The notes beneath the pieces were generated by a model that made no database searches, was not told where the DNA came from, and saw only the letters and a program-made list of their open reading frames with translations. A stretch of 64,000 nt of DNA from Amyelois transitella (Eukaryota > Arthropoda > Insecta > Lepidoptera > Pyralidae): NCBI RefSeq assembly GCF_032362555.1, contig NC_083517.1, positions 1,198,001 to 1,262,000 on the forward strand, in the 5' to 3' direction. Numbering within the stretch: position 1 is the first letter of the stretch; each line of letters opens with the position of its first letter. Positions 11,263 through 21,684 of the stretch are shown here, in pieces. The position numbers and the translations under genes were made by a program.

Positions 11263-12409
11263 ATGGAGAGTTGCGCTAAGCCCAAGTTCAGTGGTACTAC
11301 AGTGACGTTAGTGTTTTGGTGTTTGGTGATTTGGTGCTCATGTTCTGCCCTTGGAGCCAGATGCAAACCTCGGCGGTACACCCACAAGGCGATGCAAACC
11401 GACCTAAACGGCCGCCGATGCTGGGATGACGTCAAAATAAACGCATGCTGGGGATACTGCATGTCTTACGAGGTATGTAGAAACTAAAATAGTCCCAAAA
11501 TGACCTAGATTTTGTTTCATCCCGAAGAAAGTACTGTTCCCGTGGGATTTTCGACACGCAACTGGTAAACGCAAGTGAATTTGGCGACAAAAGTTGTAAA
11601 TTAACATAAGTTATGTATAGGTCGTTTTGAAGTAACACACCTAACCAACACACGTTTGTGTGTTTTTTAGGTGTATTACTTCATAATTATATGTAATTTA
11701 CATACATACTATGTATGTAAAAGAAGTGTACTTTCTATCTATACATATATTTCTGTAACTGATAGGTACTTTAATCTTCTCAAATCTGGATAATTCGTTT
11801 GAAGATTTTCATGGCGCTCTTTAAAGAGGACGGATTCCGGACAAACGCTTTAATGATGATAATGAGATAAATCATCAACTTTTTTTTTGTACATAGTTTT
11901 CTAAAGTCTTCCAACGTGTATTCTTAGCTTAATGAACGAAAGTAAAATTGATCTACATTTTTAAACTTGCTGTCAAGATTTCAGATTGGCAGTTTCCTTA
12001 TAAGGAGTCCCATCACCCTGTCTGCGTACACTACGAGAGGAAGCATGCGTCTGCAAAGCTGAAGAATTGCGACCCTGGGGTGCAACAGGGCACAGACGTA
12101 TATCATTACGTCGAAGCTGCCAGCTGCAAGTGCCAGGTTGGTTTTGGTCTACTTCTGAAGGCACGAGTCTATTTTGTTGCGAAAAGTTTGACCACTACGA
12201 GTCTTTGATTATCTCAAAATTAAGGGCGAATTAAGGCACTACTTATGTCGCTTATTTTTTTTTAACATAATTTAAGGAATTTTTTGAACATAATTATTTA
12301 TTTCTAGGGATGTTCATCTGAAGATACAAGTTGCGAATGGCTGCCACCAGATTCTTCTTTGCTTGGAGGACTTATTCTGAAAGAAGAGTTGGAAGAAGAA
12401 TTGGAATGA
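11263..12409 (+). CDS. GPB5: Glycoprotein hormone beta-5 (thyrostimulin beta)
   Basis: Three exons, 11263-11472, 11978-12136 and 12308-12409, give 156 residues, all with GT-AG junctions and consistent phase. The N-terminus has a hydrophobic signal segment (VTLVFWCLVIWCSCSALG). The mature part holds ten cysteines in the cystine-knot spacing of GPB5. Diagnostic pieces are GRRCWDDV, NACWGYC, the junction-spanning SYEISDWQFPYK, HPVCVH and EAASCKCQGC. GPB5 pairs with GPA2 to activate an LGR-type receptor; in insects it is linked to hindgut and water/ion balance. The acid-rich tail after the last Cys is variable in the family. The second exon uses the AG at 11976-11977; the nearby TTTCAG a few bases later would delete residues conserved in the family. 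No GPA2 gene was found in the window, although the two are neighbours in many animals. Confidence 0.93.
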
Positions 12410-12508
12410 TCAATTGCGGCGGAGATAGGTACCTTAGGATTACTTCGTTTGATATGTATCTTGACATAGTATATTTCCTGACTTAGATTGCAAGTTACAC
12501 GTCTAAGA

Positions 12509-12514
12509 AATAAA
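12509..12514 (+). terminator. Probable GPB5 poly(A) signal
   Basis: AATAAA 100 bp after the GPB5 stop, followed by a T/G-rich stretch (GTGTTGG). Confidence 0.55.
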
Positions 12515-12727
12515 GATGATTAAAATGTGTTGGTTCTTTAAATATTTTTCCATTTCAACCTTCCCTCTTAATAATGAAATGTGACATGATGTGCGCCTAT
12601 TTAGGTACTAAATCGATTGATGTTTGCAAATAAAACAAGAAAATCAAATGAAGACGCTTTAGAATAAAGCTGTAATGTGATCCCTCGTCGGAATTAAAGA
12701 TAGGTACTTACTGTCAAGACACAGAGT

Positions 12728-12998
12728 GCCGTGTGGTTTCCGGCACCAATACAAAAAAGAATAGGACCACTCCATCTCTTTCCCATGGATGTCGTAAAAG
12801 CCGACTAAGGGGTAGGCTTATAAACTTGGGATTCTTCTTTTAGGCGATGGGCTAGCAACCTGTCACTATTTGAATCTCAATCCTATCTTAAAGCCAAATA
12901 GCTGAACGTGGCCTATCAGTCTTTACAAGACTGTAGGCTCTGTCTACCCCGCTAGGGATATAGACGTGATTGTATGTATGTATGTATGTATGTATGTC
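12728..12998 (+). mobile_element. TGTA-tail SINE-like retroposon, full length
   Basis: Well-preserved copy from TGCCGTGTGGTTTCCGGCAC to a (TGTA)n tail of about 25 bp, between GPB5 and Ror. Confidence 0.8.
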
Positions 12999-13556
12999 AA
13001 GACAGACAAGAGGCAACAGTCACAGATACCTAACTAACAAAAATTTATTATACCTAGCTTCAAGTAGATCTAAGCCCTGTAACCATTTTGGTACTCGTTA
13101 TATTGTACTTCCTCATTAGGCTTGGACATTAGGTACCTAATGCAAGCAGTCTAAGCCGATAAATATTCTTTTTCGTAAAATATTCTTCTAAAAACCGTTG
13201 AATTGAGAACCTCTTCCTTTTTGAAGGCGGTTAGAAAACGCTTTTAAAAAGTTCACGACAGCCAGCAGCTGTCATTGTCACTCAATTGTTATTGTCAAAT
13301 GAAATTGATGCCAATGTTTTGCGAATGCGACTGTCATTTGCGCAGTGCAAGGAAATATTATGTACTGAATTCATTGAATTTTCTAATAAATTCTTTCTAT
13401 TGTTCATTTGTATTCTAATTGCCCGAAATTTAACATAGCTAATACATACAAATATTTAATTTAAATATATTCATAATGGAATTATAGTGTGCTTGTCTCT
13501 TCGATGTGAAATTATGAACGAAATATTATTGTGAAGTGTTATGGAAAGCGATAGTC
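12999..13556 (+). promoter_or_regulatory. Ror 5' flank / leader with upstream ATGs
   Basis: No repeat is visible. The last 100 bp before the Ror start codon contain four ATGs with short frames: 13476 (3 codons), 13504 (start-stop), 13514 (6 codons) and 13541 (20 codons, running past the Ror start to 13603). Whether they are in the transcript depends on the unknown transcription start. Confidence 0.4.
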
Positions 13557-16500
13557 ATGAAATATCTGTGTGTAATTATTGTTTTATGCTTTTCTTCGTG
13601 TGAAAGTCAATCGCCCGCCTCAGAAAAAGTGGATTCTCCCTCACTGACAAAGGGAAATTCGTTATCCGAACAGAAATGGAATATAAAACTCGACGTAAAT
13701 TTTTTTAAAAATTTCCCATCGGTAATAAGAAAATCTCTTGGCAGTAATGCTCGTTTGAAGTGCGAGGTTATAGTGAATTTCACAAAAGTTGAAAGATACA
13801 TAAAAAACAAGGAAGGCGTTGAGACTATTCTGAAAGAATCACCTCCTGAACACATTCAACAAGCATTGATGAAAAATGTCAAAATTCATTGGCTCAAAGA
13901 CAATAAACAGGTAACAGATTCGGGAAGATTAAATATTTCGTCGAGTGTTAACATTAACAATAGTACAATAGCAGTTAGCTTACTCATTAAAGATATTCAA
14001 AATGATGATAAAGGAAATTACTCATGTGTTATCAAGCAAAATGATAAGAGGCAGACAACTGTGTTGAAAGTTGTGAAAGATAAAGATGCATTGAAGAAGT
14101 ATGAGATACCGACATACACACCATTGTTTCCAGAGTCTGATAACAACGAATTGGAGATGACTGTGCAAACTACATCTGACATCGCATTGGAGAGCATGAG
14201 ATCTCAAACAACTAACCATAGAGAACCAGAGAACAAATTGAAAGCCTCCCAGAAGTTGCAACCCATCTGTCAGGAGTACGTTGGTGCTGTCTGTGACTCA
14301 TACTTGAGGGGCCAGTTTGTTTACATCCCTTACGAAACAACTCAAGCATCGCTTGAAGACAAGTTGGGTAAAGCTTTAAGAGTCACACAGTATTCCAATG
14401 ATATTAGCTCTAATTGCGAAGGGTATGCCTTACCTAGTCTCTGTTATTCAACCTTCCCTATCTGTAGAGACCCAATTGTGACTAATGATAACTTCTACAA
14501 AGAAGCTAAACAGATTCTAGAACTACTTTCATCCTCAGATGATGAACCCAAAATAGAATTTGATAATTTGCCTCAAGGAATAGTTCCTCTTCCAAATAGT
14601 AGATTAAGTAAAAATGTTACTATTGAAATGTTGAATTATCGCCACAACTCAACAGTATTACGGAGAGTGTGTAAACAAGACTGTGAGATACTGGAAAATG
14701 AACTGTGTCAAACTGAGTATGCCATAGCGAAAAGACATCCTCATATTGGCCAGCAGCTGGATCTAGAAGAGTGTCATAATTTACCAGAAAATGATCCTGA
14801 TTGTCTCAAAATTGGTATAGGAGCTGTGATGGTTTCGGATGATGAATGTTACTGGGAGAACGGCAGTGGTTACCTCGGCCGAGTGAGTGTAGCGGACAAT
14901 GGCATGGCCTGCATTCCTTGGTCTAAACAAATGCATGTGAAATTATCTGACCACCCTGAGCTAGCGGGACGACACAGCTACTGCCGTAACCCTGGCGGCA
15001 CAGCATCGCAACCCTGGTGTTTTGTAGAAAGAGACGGCAAAGCCGAAAGACAACTTTGTGACATCCACAAATGTGCTCATAAAATATGGATTTACATTGT
15101 CGTAGTGTTCTTCTTGCTAACACTGTCTATCGTCGGGTTCATCATCTGCATATGTTACAAGCACAAAAATAAAAATAATGCGGCCGCAATCAGAGACATA
15201 AATTTACCAAATGCTGATAAAAATATTTATGGAAACTCTCGATTGAACTCGCCCATAGAAATGAATGAATTGTTGACCAACCAAAACATGAGCAACCAAC
15301 CTCACCTCACTAGGAATACTCGTGGTAACGGTGTTCTGAGAATACCCCAATATTCTCTATCACAGATAAAGTTCTTGGAAGAACTTGGTGAAGGTGCCTT
15401 TGGTAAGGTTTACAAAGGTGCTATAAAGAAGAATGGTGAAACGCAGTATGTGGCTGTGAAGGCATTGAAAGAGAATGCTTCGGCTAAAACCCAAGCAGAT
15501 TTTAGGAGAGAGATTGATTTGATTTCGGAGTTGACTCATGAGAATATTGTGTGTATTGTGGGTGTGGCTTTGAGAGAGGAGCCATTGTGTATGCTGTTTG
15601 AGTTCATGGCTCGTGGGGATTTGCACGAGTTTCTGATGGGCCGGGCGCCGCCCTCGGGGAAAGGACTGCCGCCCATGCGTCTGTTGAACATAGCGAGTAA
15701 CATCGCATCAGGAATGCAGTATCTTGCGTCTCATCATTATGTACATAGAGATTTAGCAGCTAGGAATTGCCTGGTCTCCGACGACTTTGTTGTGAAAATT
15801 TCCGATTTTGGCCTTTCAAGAGATATTTATAGTTCTGATTACTACAGAGTGAGTAAATCCCGATTTGTTTTTTTACATACATACATACATATGGTCACGT
15901 CAATATCCCTTGCGGGGTAGACAGAGCCAACAGTCTTGAAAAGACTGAATGGCCAAGTTCAGCTATTTGGCTTAATGATAGAATTGAGATTCAACTAGTG
16001 ACAGGTTGCTAGCCCATCGCCTAAAAAAGAATCCAAAGTTTGTAAGCCTATCCCTTAGTCGCCTTTTACGACATCCATGGGAAAGGGATGGAGTGGTTCT
16101 ATTCTTTTTTTTTTTTTTGTTTTTTTATGTTTCAAATCTATGTCAATTTGGATAAGTTCTTTTAAGAAGAATTGATATACCTAGTTTTTTATGTGGTTTC
16201 TTTTTCAGGTTCAATCAAAAAGCTTGCTGCCCGTGAGATGGATGCCTCCTGAATCCATTCTCTATGGCAAATTCACGACGGAGAGTGACATCTGGTCGTA
16301 TGGAGTGGTCCTGTGGGAAATTTATAGTTATGGTCTACAACCTTATTATGGGTGAGGATTTTACATTTATTTTTTTTTTATTTTTTTTTTTTAATAGCCT
16401 TTATTCGCTGACTTTGTACATTTTTATTTCATTACACAGAATAAGCTGATTTGGAATGAAGTGTGTGTTCTTCATGCATCAGCAACCAGTTGTTGGTCAG

Positions 16501-19500
16501 GTTGTCCATTGACATAGGCCTCCCCCATCGCCTTCCACTCATCTCTATTTCTAGCTGACCTTCTCCATCCTTTAGGTAGATCGTCTGACCATCTCTTGAT
16601 TTGGCGTCCTTTTTGCCTTTTGCCGTTCCTAGGGTACCATTCCATTAAATCCTTGGTCCATTTTTCTTTATTTGTTCTCAAGATATGACCGGTCCAGTTC
16701 CATTTCAGTTTTCTTATTTTTTGTATAACATCGTTTAATTTAGTTCTTTTTCTTATTTTCGTGTTTTCCCATCTATCCCGCAATCTTATGTTCAACATGC
16801 TTCTCTCCATGTTGCGTTGACAAACTGCTAGTTTCTGATTGTTTTTCATAGTTGTGGGCCATGTTTGACACCCGTAAGTGAGGCATGGGAGAATGCACGT
16901 ATTATAAAGCTTGCTTTTTGTTGAGAGTTGGATGGTTTTATTTTTGAAAATTTCTTTTAACGACCAGTAACGTTTCCAAGCTGTACTTATTCTTCTGCTG
17001 ATTTCCTTTGTATATTGATCATTGATAGATATTAATTGACCTAAGTATATGTATTCATCTACATATTCGATGGTATCTTTCCCTAGTGTTATGGTATCTC
17101 TTACCGCATTTGTCATCAATTTTGTTTTCGCAGAATTCATATAAAGACCCGCGCTTCTACTCTCTTGATCTAGTTGCTGTATCATATTTTGCAATATATC
17201 TGGTTTCTCTGCAAATAGCACGATGTCATCTGCAAATCTCAAATGATTTAAATTAACGCCATTAATGTTTATTCCAAAATTTTCCCAGTCTAACTTCCTG
17301 AATATTTCTTCTAATACAGCCGTGAATAATTTTGGGGAGAGTGGATCGCCTTGCTTTACTCCTCTTCGAATACTGAATTCTTCTCCTTGTTTTTCTAGTT
17401 GGACCTGTGCTGTACTGTTTTTGTAAATTTCCTTAATAATTTCTATGTATGTCATGTGTACTCCTTGATTCTGCAGTGCTTCCCAAATATAATTGTGATT
17501 TATGGAGTCGAAGGCCTTCCTGTAATCGATGAATGCTATGTAGTAATGTTTGCCGTACTCATTAAGTTTTTCCATAACTTGTTTTACCACATGTATATGA
17601 TCTATGGTTGAATAATCAGAGCGAAATCCTGCCTGTTCATTTGGTTGATTTTCTTCTAGTTGTTTCGTAATTCGGCCAAGAATTACTTTAGAAAAGGCCT
17701 TATATAAATTAGACATTAAACATATAGGTCTGTAGTTGTTAATATCGTTTTTATCGCCTTTTTTATGGAGTAAAATTATTGTCGATTTAGCCCATTGAGT
17801 TGGTATTTGCTTAGTTTCTAATATTTCATTGAATAAATTCGTTGTGTGTTTGGATGTAACTGGGAGGGATTCTTTTAATAGTTCACTAGAGATCTTGTCA
17901 TCACCAGGGGCTTTATCATTTTTTAATGATCTTATAGCTTTAATTGTTTCGCTTTCTAGTATGCAAAGTATTTTTTCTTCAGAGCTCTGGTATTCTTTCT
18001 TTCTGATTTCTGTAAAGTCTATCTGGCTATACAAGTCTTTATAAAATTCAGTCGCTATTTTTGCTATAGATGATCTTTTTATGGTAGATTTATTTTTGTT
18101 TTTGGTTTTCATGTTGGGTATCCATTGCGTGTATTCTCTTAATTGTTTCAGACCTTTCTTAAGACCTCCTGTCTTTTCTATTTGTTCATTTAGTATCTCC
18201 AGTCTCTCCCCCTTTTTATGTTTTCTTATTGCCATTCTTATATTTTTGCTGAGGGTTGAGATGGTTGTGTAGTTTTGTTTACGGTCCTTCAACAATTCTT
18301 TCCTTACCTCCATAAGCTTTAGGGCCTCTTCACCTATTTTGTTTTTCTTTTCTCTTATTGTATTAATTTTATTTAAGTTAATTAGGTTTGTTTCCAGAGA
18401 ATCATATCTTTTTTGTAATGTGTCATGCTTTTCGAGGTCATGTAATGCAAGTTTTAGGTCATTCAGTACATTTTGTTCCAATGATGATCTTGTAATTTTG
18501 TTCGTGTTGCAGGAGGTAATATGTTTTCTTGATTTGTTTTTTCTGAGTAATATAGTACCTCTAACCATTCTATGGTCTGTACTGAAATTTAAATTGTTAA
18601 CAACGTCAATGTCGCTAAATATACGTTTGTCTCTTGTTAGTATGAAATCGATTTCATTTTTATCTTTGCGCGGAGACATCCATGTCCATTTTCTTGAGTT
18701 TTTCTTTTTGAAGAAACTATTCATTATTTTAAGATTATTTGCAAAAGCTAAATCGACAAGTCTTTGTCCATTGTCATTCTTGTTTCTGTCACCAGCACTA
18801 CTGTAGTTTCCTAACACAAATTCATCCTTGTTTGTTTTGCTGCCAACTTGGGCATTAAAGTCTCCCATAAGGATAATATTTCTAGTCGTATTTTGTATTA
18901 ATTGTGTCAGATCTTTATAAAATATGTCTTTTGCCTCTTTTGAATCTATTTCTGTGGGTGCATATATTTGGATAATAGTGAACGGTTGTTTAAATTCTGG
19001 CAGCTGTATTTTAAGCACTGCAATTCTATTTGATATTCCATTAAAACTTATAATTTTGTCTTTCAGATATTTTTTTATTAAAAACCCCGTTCCATGTGAA
19101 CCTCTCTTTTCTCTGTAGAAACAAAAAACATATTCCTTGTATTCCCTTATCTCTTTACCAAGTCTTCTTACTTCACTAAGACCGATAATATCCCAATTTA
19201 TATGACTTATGGCTTCCTCAAGTTCTTGTAATTTGTCATCAGACATTAACGTTCTAACATTTAAAGTTGCGAGATATATTTTGCTTTTATTCTTGATTTT
19301 GTTAAAAGATGCATTTCTGGGGGGTAGTGGTCTGTAATTTTACATTTATAACAATTTTTAAATATAGAAGAGTAAAGTGCGTGTCGGGCCATTCACAGAG
19401 TAGGGCACCACAAATATTTTTCATGGAGTTGTTCGAAGTATTATTGTTGTATACATTTGTTTATTTCTCGTAAACTTATGTATAAAGCTGATTTACGTAT

Positions 19501-21684
19501 AATAGCTTATCTTCTAATCTTGCTGTAATGTCTGAATTCTTAACCAAAACCGTTTCGATGGTAGAGCATGCACGCATGCCTCTAATGAAATGAAACTTGG
19601 CAGTATACGAACGGATTTTTTTATTTTTTTTACACTAAATACGGTCTAAAAAATAATCCAAAAACGGTTTTCCCACACTCCTTATAGTTTGGTAGACCTA
19701 TCCAACAAAATACTAATCTATAGAAAAAAAAAAGATAAAAAATAAAATAATCTCTATTTCATGTGATAGGTAGTTATGAAGCCTATCTTCACCTATCACA
19801 TGAAATAGATCACGTCACATTTAAAATTTCTGATCAATTTGAAAAAAACTTCTTGAATACAACCGTGTAGGTTCAGCAATCAGGAAGTAATAGCGATGGT
19901 CCGCGGGGGCTCCCTGCTGGCGGCGCCGGCGGGCTGCCCGGCGCCGCTGTACGCGCTCATGCGGGGCTGCTGGGCCGCCGCGCCGCAGCGGAGGCCCAAC
20001 TTCCAGGAGATCTGTACCAGGTACGCCGCAACCTCAAATATTATCGATTAGGTAAATTCGAATTAAATTTTTTTATTAATTATTACAGGACACTTTATAT
20101 CACTTAATAATTGACATATCTTTTAGTTTCACGTCAAATGAATTACTTAAAACTAAGGTAACTGCCGCTTCCAAAGCGTCAGTTCAGAAGAAGCGGTAAC
20201 AAACTGCACTACAGCATTTTCTTAAAGACAACCTTGCAGTGTCTTGTAGTTTCCGGTATTTTAATAGAATAGGACCGTTCCATCTATAGATAAAGTAAGC
20301 GGCGACTAAGGGAATAGGTACATATTCATCTAGCGAAGCTTTTACTTTTTTAATGATCACATATGGATTAAGTTCCGGAGGTCAGACGGGAGTCTTTCAC
20401 GACATCCATGGGAAACTGATGGAGTGGTCATATTCTTTTCCTGTCAGTGCCGGGAACCACACGGCACACTATTATGTCATATGTATCTATGTCAAATTTA
20501 AGCTTTTTTCTCAACAGAATCGAGGAGTGGATCCAAACGGGCGGATGTCCGGAGGCGGCGGAGTGCGCTCGCGAGCCAGAGCGCGCGCCGCTGCTTGCGC
20601 ACGCGTCGTCTTCTAACGGCTCGTTGCACACCAACAGGTGATTGTCATTAATTCTCTCATTCTCTTCTTTACATACATATAATTCGATACATATCTTTCT
20701 ACTCTATCCTAAGTATATGTTATTATTATGTATTTATCTGTATTTATGCGTATTTGTATGTATTTATATGTATTATATATAGATATATATTCTGTATGTA
20801 TTTTATTATATTCAAACATTAATTTATCTTGCTCTGCGCCAACGCCGATCTCCTGTTTGGTTTCCTTCCACCCAAAGGTTGACTGGAAGAGATTGCATTA
20901 GCGATAAGTCCGCCTTTGTACCATCTATATCTGCTTTGTGTTGTTTTGTATGTTTTACTCTTATGATGCAATAAAGAGTTTTATCTATCTATCTACATAC
21001 ATATAATCACGTCTATTAGTGCCGTGTGGTTCCCGGCACCAATACAAAAAAGAATAGGACCACTTCATCTCTTTCCCATGGATGTCGTGAAAGGCGACTA
21101 AGGGATAGGCCTATAAAATTGCGATCCTTTTTTTAGGCGATGGGCTAGCACTATTTGGATCTCAATACCATCATTAAGCTGAGTAGCTGAACGTGGCCAT
21201 TCAGTCTTTTCGGGACTATTGGCTCTGTCTACCCCGTAAGGTATATAGACGTGACTTTATGTATGTATGTATGTAATCACATCTATATCCCTTGCGGAGT
21301 AGACAGAGCCAACAGTCTTAAAAATACTGATAGGCCACGTTCAGCTGTTTGGCTTAATGATAGAATTGATATTCAAATTGTGACAGGTTGTTAGCCTGTC
21401 ACCTAAAATGTAAAAAAAAGGAATAAAAACAAAATAATAGAAACAGTAATAGTGTCACACAATATACGATTTGTCAACAAATTGATAAACGAAACAGCCT
21501 CAAGAAATTCAGCACGGCCAGCTCCAGCCTCAGGGTCTCCGACGACGCCCGTTCCACTTGCAGCGACGTGCCCCCCCTCGCCCCGAAAACAAAGAAACAT
21601 AGCGCCGCCTCCCTCATAGACGACAGGGTGGGCAGAGATACGGTCGTGAGGATACCCAATACCAATTTTGGCAATGAGATTTAA
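13557..21684 (+). CDS. Ror: Ror-family receptor tyrosine kinase
   Basis: Five exons (13557-15848, 16209-16351, 19871-20020, 20518-20637, 21498-21684) total 2892 nt, giving 963 residues in unbroken frame. Order: signal peptide (1-17); Ig-like domain (about 60-160); Frizzled-type cysteine-rich domain starting PICQEY near 235; kringle (about 415-503); single TM helix near 509-533; kinase from about 605 with GEGAFG, VAVK (Lys635), [11 protein letters not shown] and activation-loop YSSDYYR. This combination is found only in Ror receptors, which bind Wnt ligands. The Ig domain, present in vertebrate RORs, is retained. The start is the ATG at 13557 because it gives a clean signal peptide; the frame opens slightly upstream without an ATG. 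Exons three and four are strikingly GC-rich. The last exon's coding end is the first unit of the tandem array at 21595-22610. A LINE lies in the second intron and SINEs in others. Confidence 0.95.
15873..16110 (-). mobile_element. TGTA-tail SINE in first Ror intron
   Basis: Antisense copy beginning with (ATAC)n only about 25 bp after the GTGAGT donor. The distal head is replaced by a poly(T) run. It fills most of the 360-bp intron. Confidence 0.75.
16371..19336 (-). mobile_element. Nearly complete APE-type LINE in second Ror intron
   Basis: The element is antisense to Ror. An exact 13-bp direct repeat, ATTTTACATTTAT, flanks it at 16358-16370 and 19337-19349. Its 3' end (left in the window) carries an A-rich tail seen as T runs. 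The 5' end is near 19336, just beyond the ORF, so the copy is probably full length or almost so. Confidence 0.9.
16472..19246 (-). CDS. LINE endonuclease-reverse transcriptase
   Basis: A 924-codon uninterrupted frame, open further upstream without an ATG to about 19336 (the upstream part encodes [11 protein letters not shown], a typical endonuclease start). An AP-endonuclease domain comes first ([26 protein letters not shown]), then reverse transcriptase ([50 protein letters not shown], and RFADDIVLF as the catalytic box). The C-terminal WTGHIL and [12 protein letters not shown] blocks are shared with insect RTE-like elements. The FADD variant of YADD is common in non-LTR enzymes. It shows no frameshift and may be active. 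The exact clade was not determined. Confidence 0.85.
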   Translation of the reverse strand: MSDDKLQELEEAISHINWDIIGLSEVRRLGKEIREYKEYVFCFYREKRGSHGTGFLIKKYLKDKIISFNGISNRIAVLKIQLPEFKQPFTIIQIYAPTEIDSKEAKDIFYKDLTQLIQNTTRNIILMGDFNAQVGSKTNKDEFVLGNYSSAGDRNKNDNGQRLVDLAFANNLKIMNSFFKKKNSRKWTWMSPRKDKNEIDFILTRDKRIFSDIDVVNNLNFSTDHRMVRGTILLRKNKSRKHITSCNTNKITRSSLEQNVLNDLKLALHDLEKHDTLQKRYDSLETNLINLNKINTIREKKNKIGEEALKLMEVRKELLKDRKQNYTTISTLSKNIRMAIRKHKKGERLEILNEQIEKTGGLKKGLKQLREYTQWIPNMKTKNKNKSTIKRSSIAKIATEFYKDLYSQIDFTEIRKKEYQSSEEKILCILESETIKAIRSLKNDKAPGDDKISSELLKESLPVTSKHTTNLFNEILETKQIPTQWAKSTIILLHKKGDKNDINNYRPICLMSNLYKAFSKVILGRITKQLEENQPNEQAGFRSDYSTIDHIHVVKQVMEKLNEYGKHYYIAFIDYRKAFDSINHNYIWEALQNQGVHMTYIEIIKEIYKNSTAQVQLEKQGEEFSIRRGVKQGDPLSPKLFTAVLEEIFRKLDWENFGININGVNLNHLRFADDIVLFAEKPDILQNMIQQLDQESRSAGLYMNSAKTKLMTNAVRDTITLGKDTIEYVDEYIYLGQLISINDQYTKEISRRISTAWKRYWSLKEIFKNKTIQLSTKSKLYNTCILPCLTYGCQTWPTTMKNNQKLAVCQRNMERSMLNIRLRDRWENTKIRKRTKLNDVIQKIRKLKWNWTGHILRTNKEKWTKDLMEWYPRNGKRQKGRQIKRWSDDLPKGWRRSARNRDEWKAMGEAYVNGQPDQQLVADA
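19350..19870 (+). other. Rest of second Ror intron, with a hairpin
   Basis: AT-rich intron DNA. It contains a perfect 18-bp inverted repeat at 19754-19771 and 19791-19808 with a 19-nt loop, reported separately as a finding. Confidence 0.6.
20078..20467. repeat. Mixed repeat remnants in third Ror intron
   Basis: 20078-20226 matches other window copies (near 31258 and 43076) sharing CTGCCGCTTCCAA(A/G)GCG and AGAAGAAGCGG, an imperfect palindrome. 20396-20467 is the head of a minus-strand TGTA-tail SINE (CATCCATGGGAAACTGATGG to CCACACGGCAC), only 50 bp before exon four. Confidence 0.55.
20818..20998 (+). mobile_element. LINE 3'-end/SINE repeat with (TATC)n tail
   Basis: Contains CTTGCTCTGCGCCAACGCCG, GGTTGACTGGAAGAGATTGC, TAAGTCCGCCTTTGTACCAT and GCAATAAAGAG before a TATC run. 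Related copies lie near 29870, 30072, 32512 and 59628. Probably the 3' end of a Jockey- or CR1-type LINE; the coding part is absent. Confidence 0.6.
21018..21273 (+). mobile_element. TGTA-tail SINE-like retroposon, full length
   Basis: Complete plus-strand copy in the last Ror intron. Its tail abuts the tail of the next, opposite copy. Confidence 0.8.
21274..21403 (-). mobile_element. TGTA-tail SINE, 3' half, tail-to-tail with its neighbour
   Basis: Opposite orientation to the copy at 21018, truncated about halfway. The pair makes an imperfect inverted repeat about 95 bp upstream of the last Ror exon. Confidence 0.75.

Noticed and set aside
11432-11653. Overlapping minus-strand ORFs at GPB5
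   Set aside because: They have no domain and lie opposite GPB5 exon 1 and its intron.
13536-13556. Upstream extension of the Ror reading frame
   Set aside because: It opens with GTG, not ATG; the ATG at 13557 gives a standard signal peptide.
17399-19118. Plus-strand ORFs up to 155 codons inside the Ror intron
   Set aside because: These are shadows of the antisense LINE reverse transcriptase.
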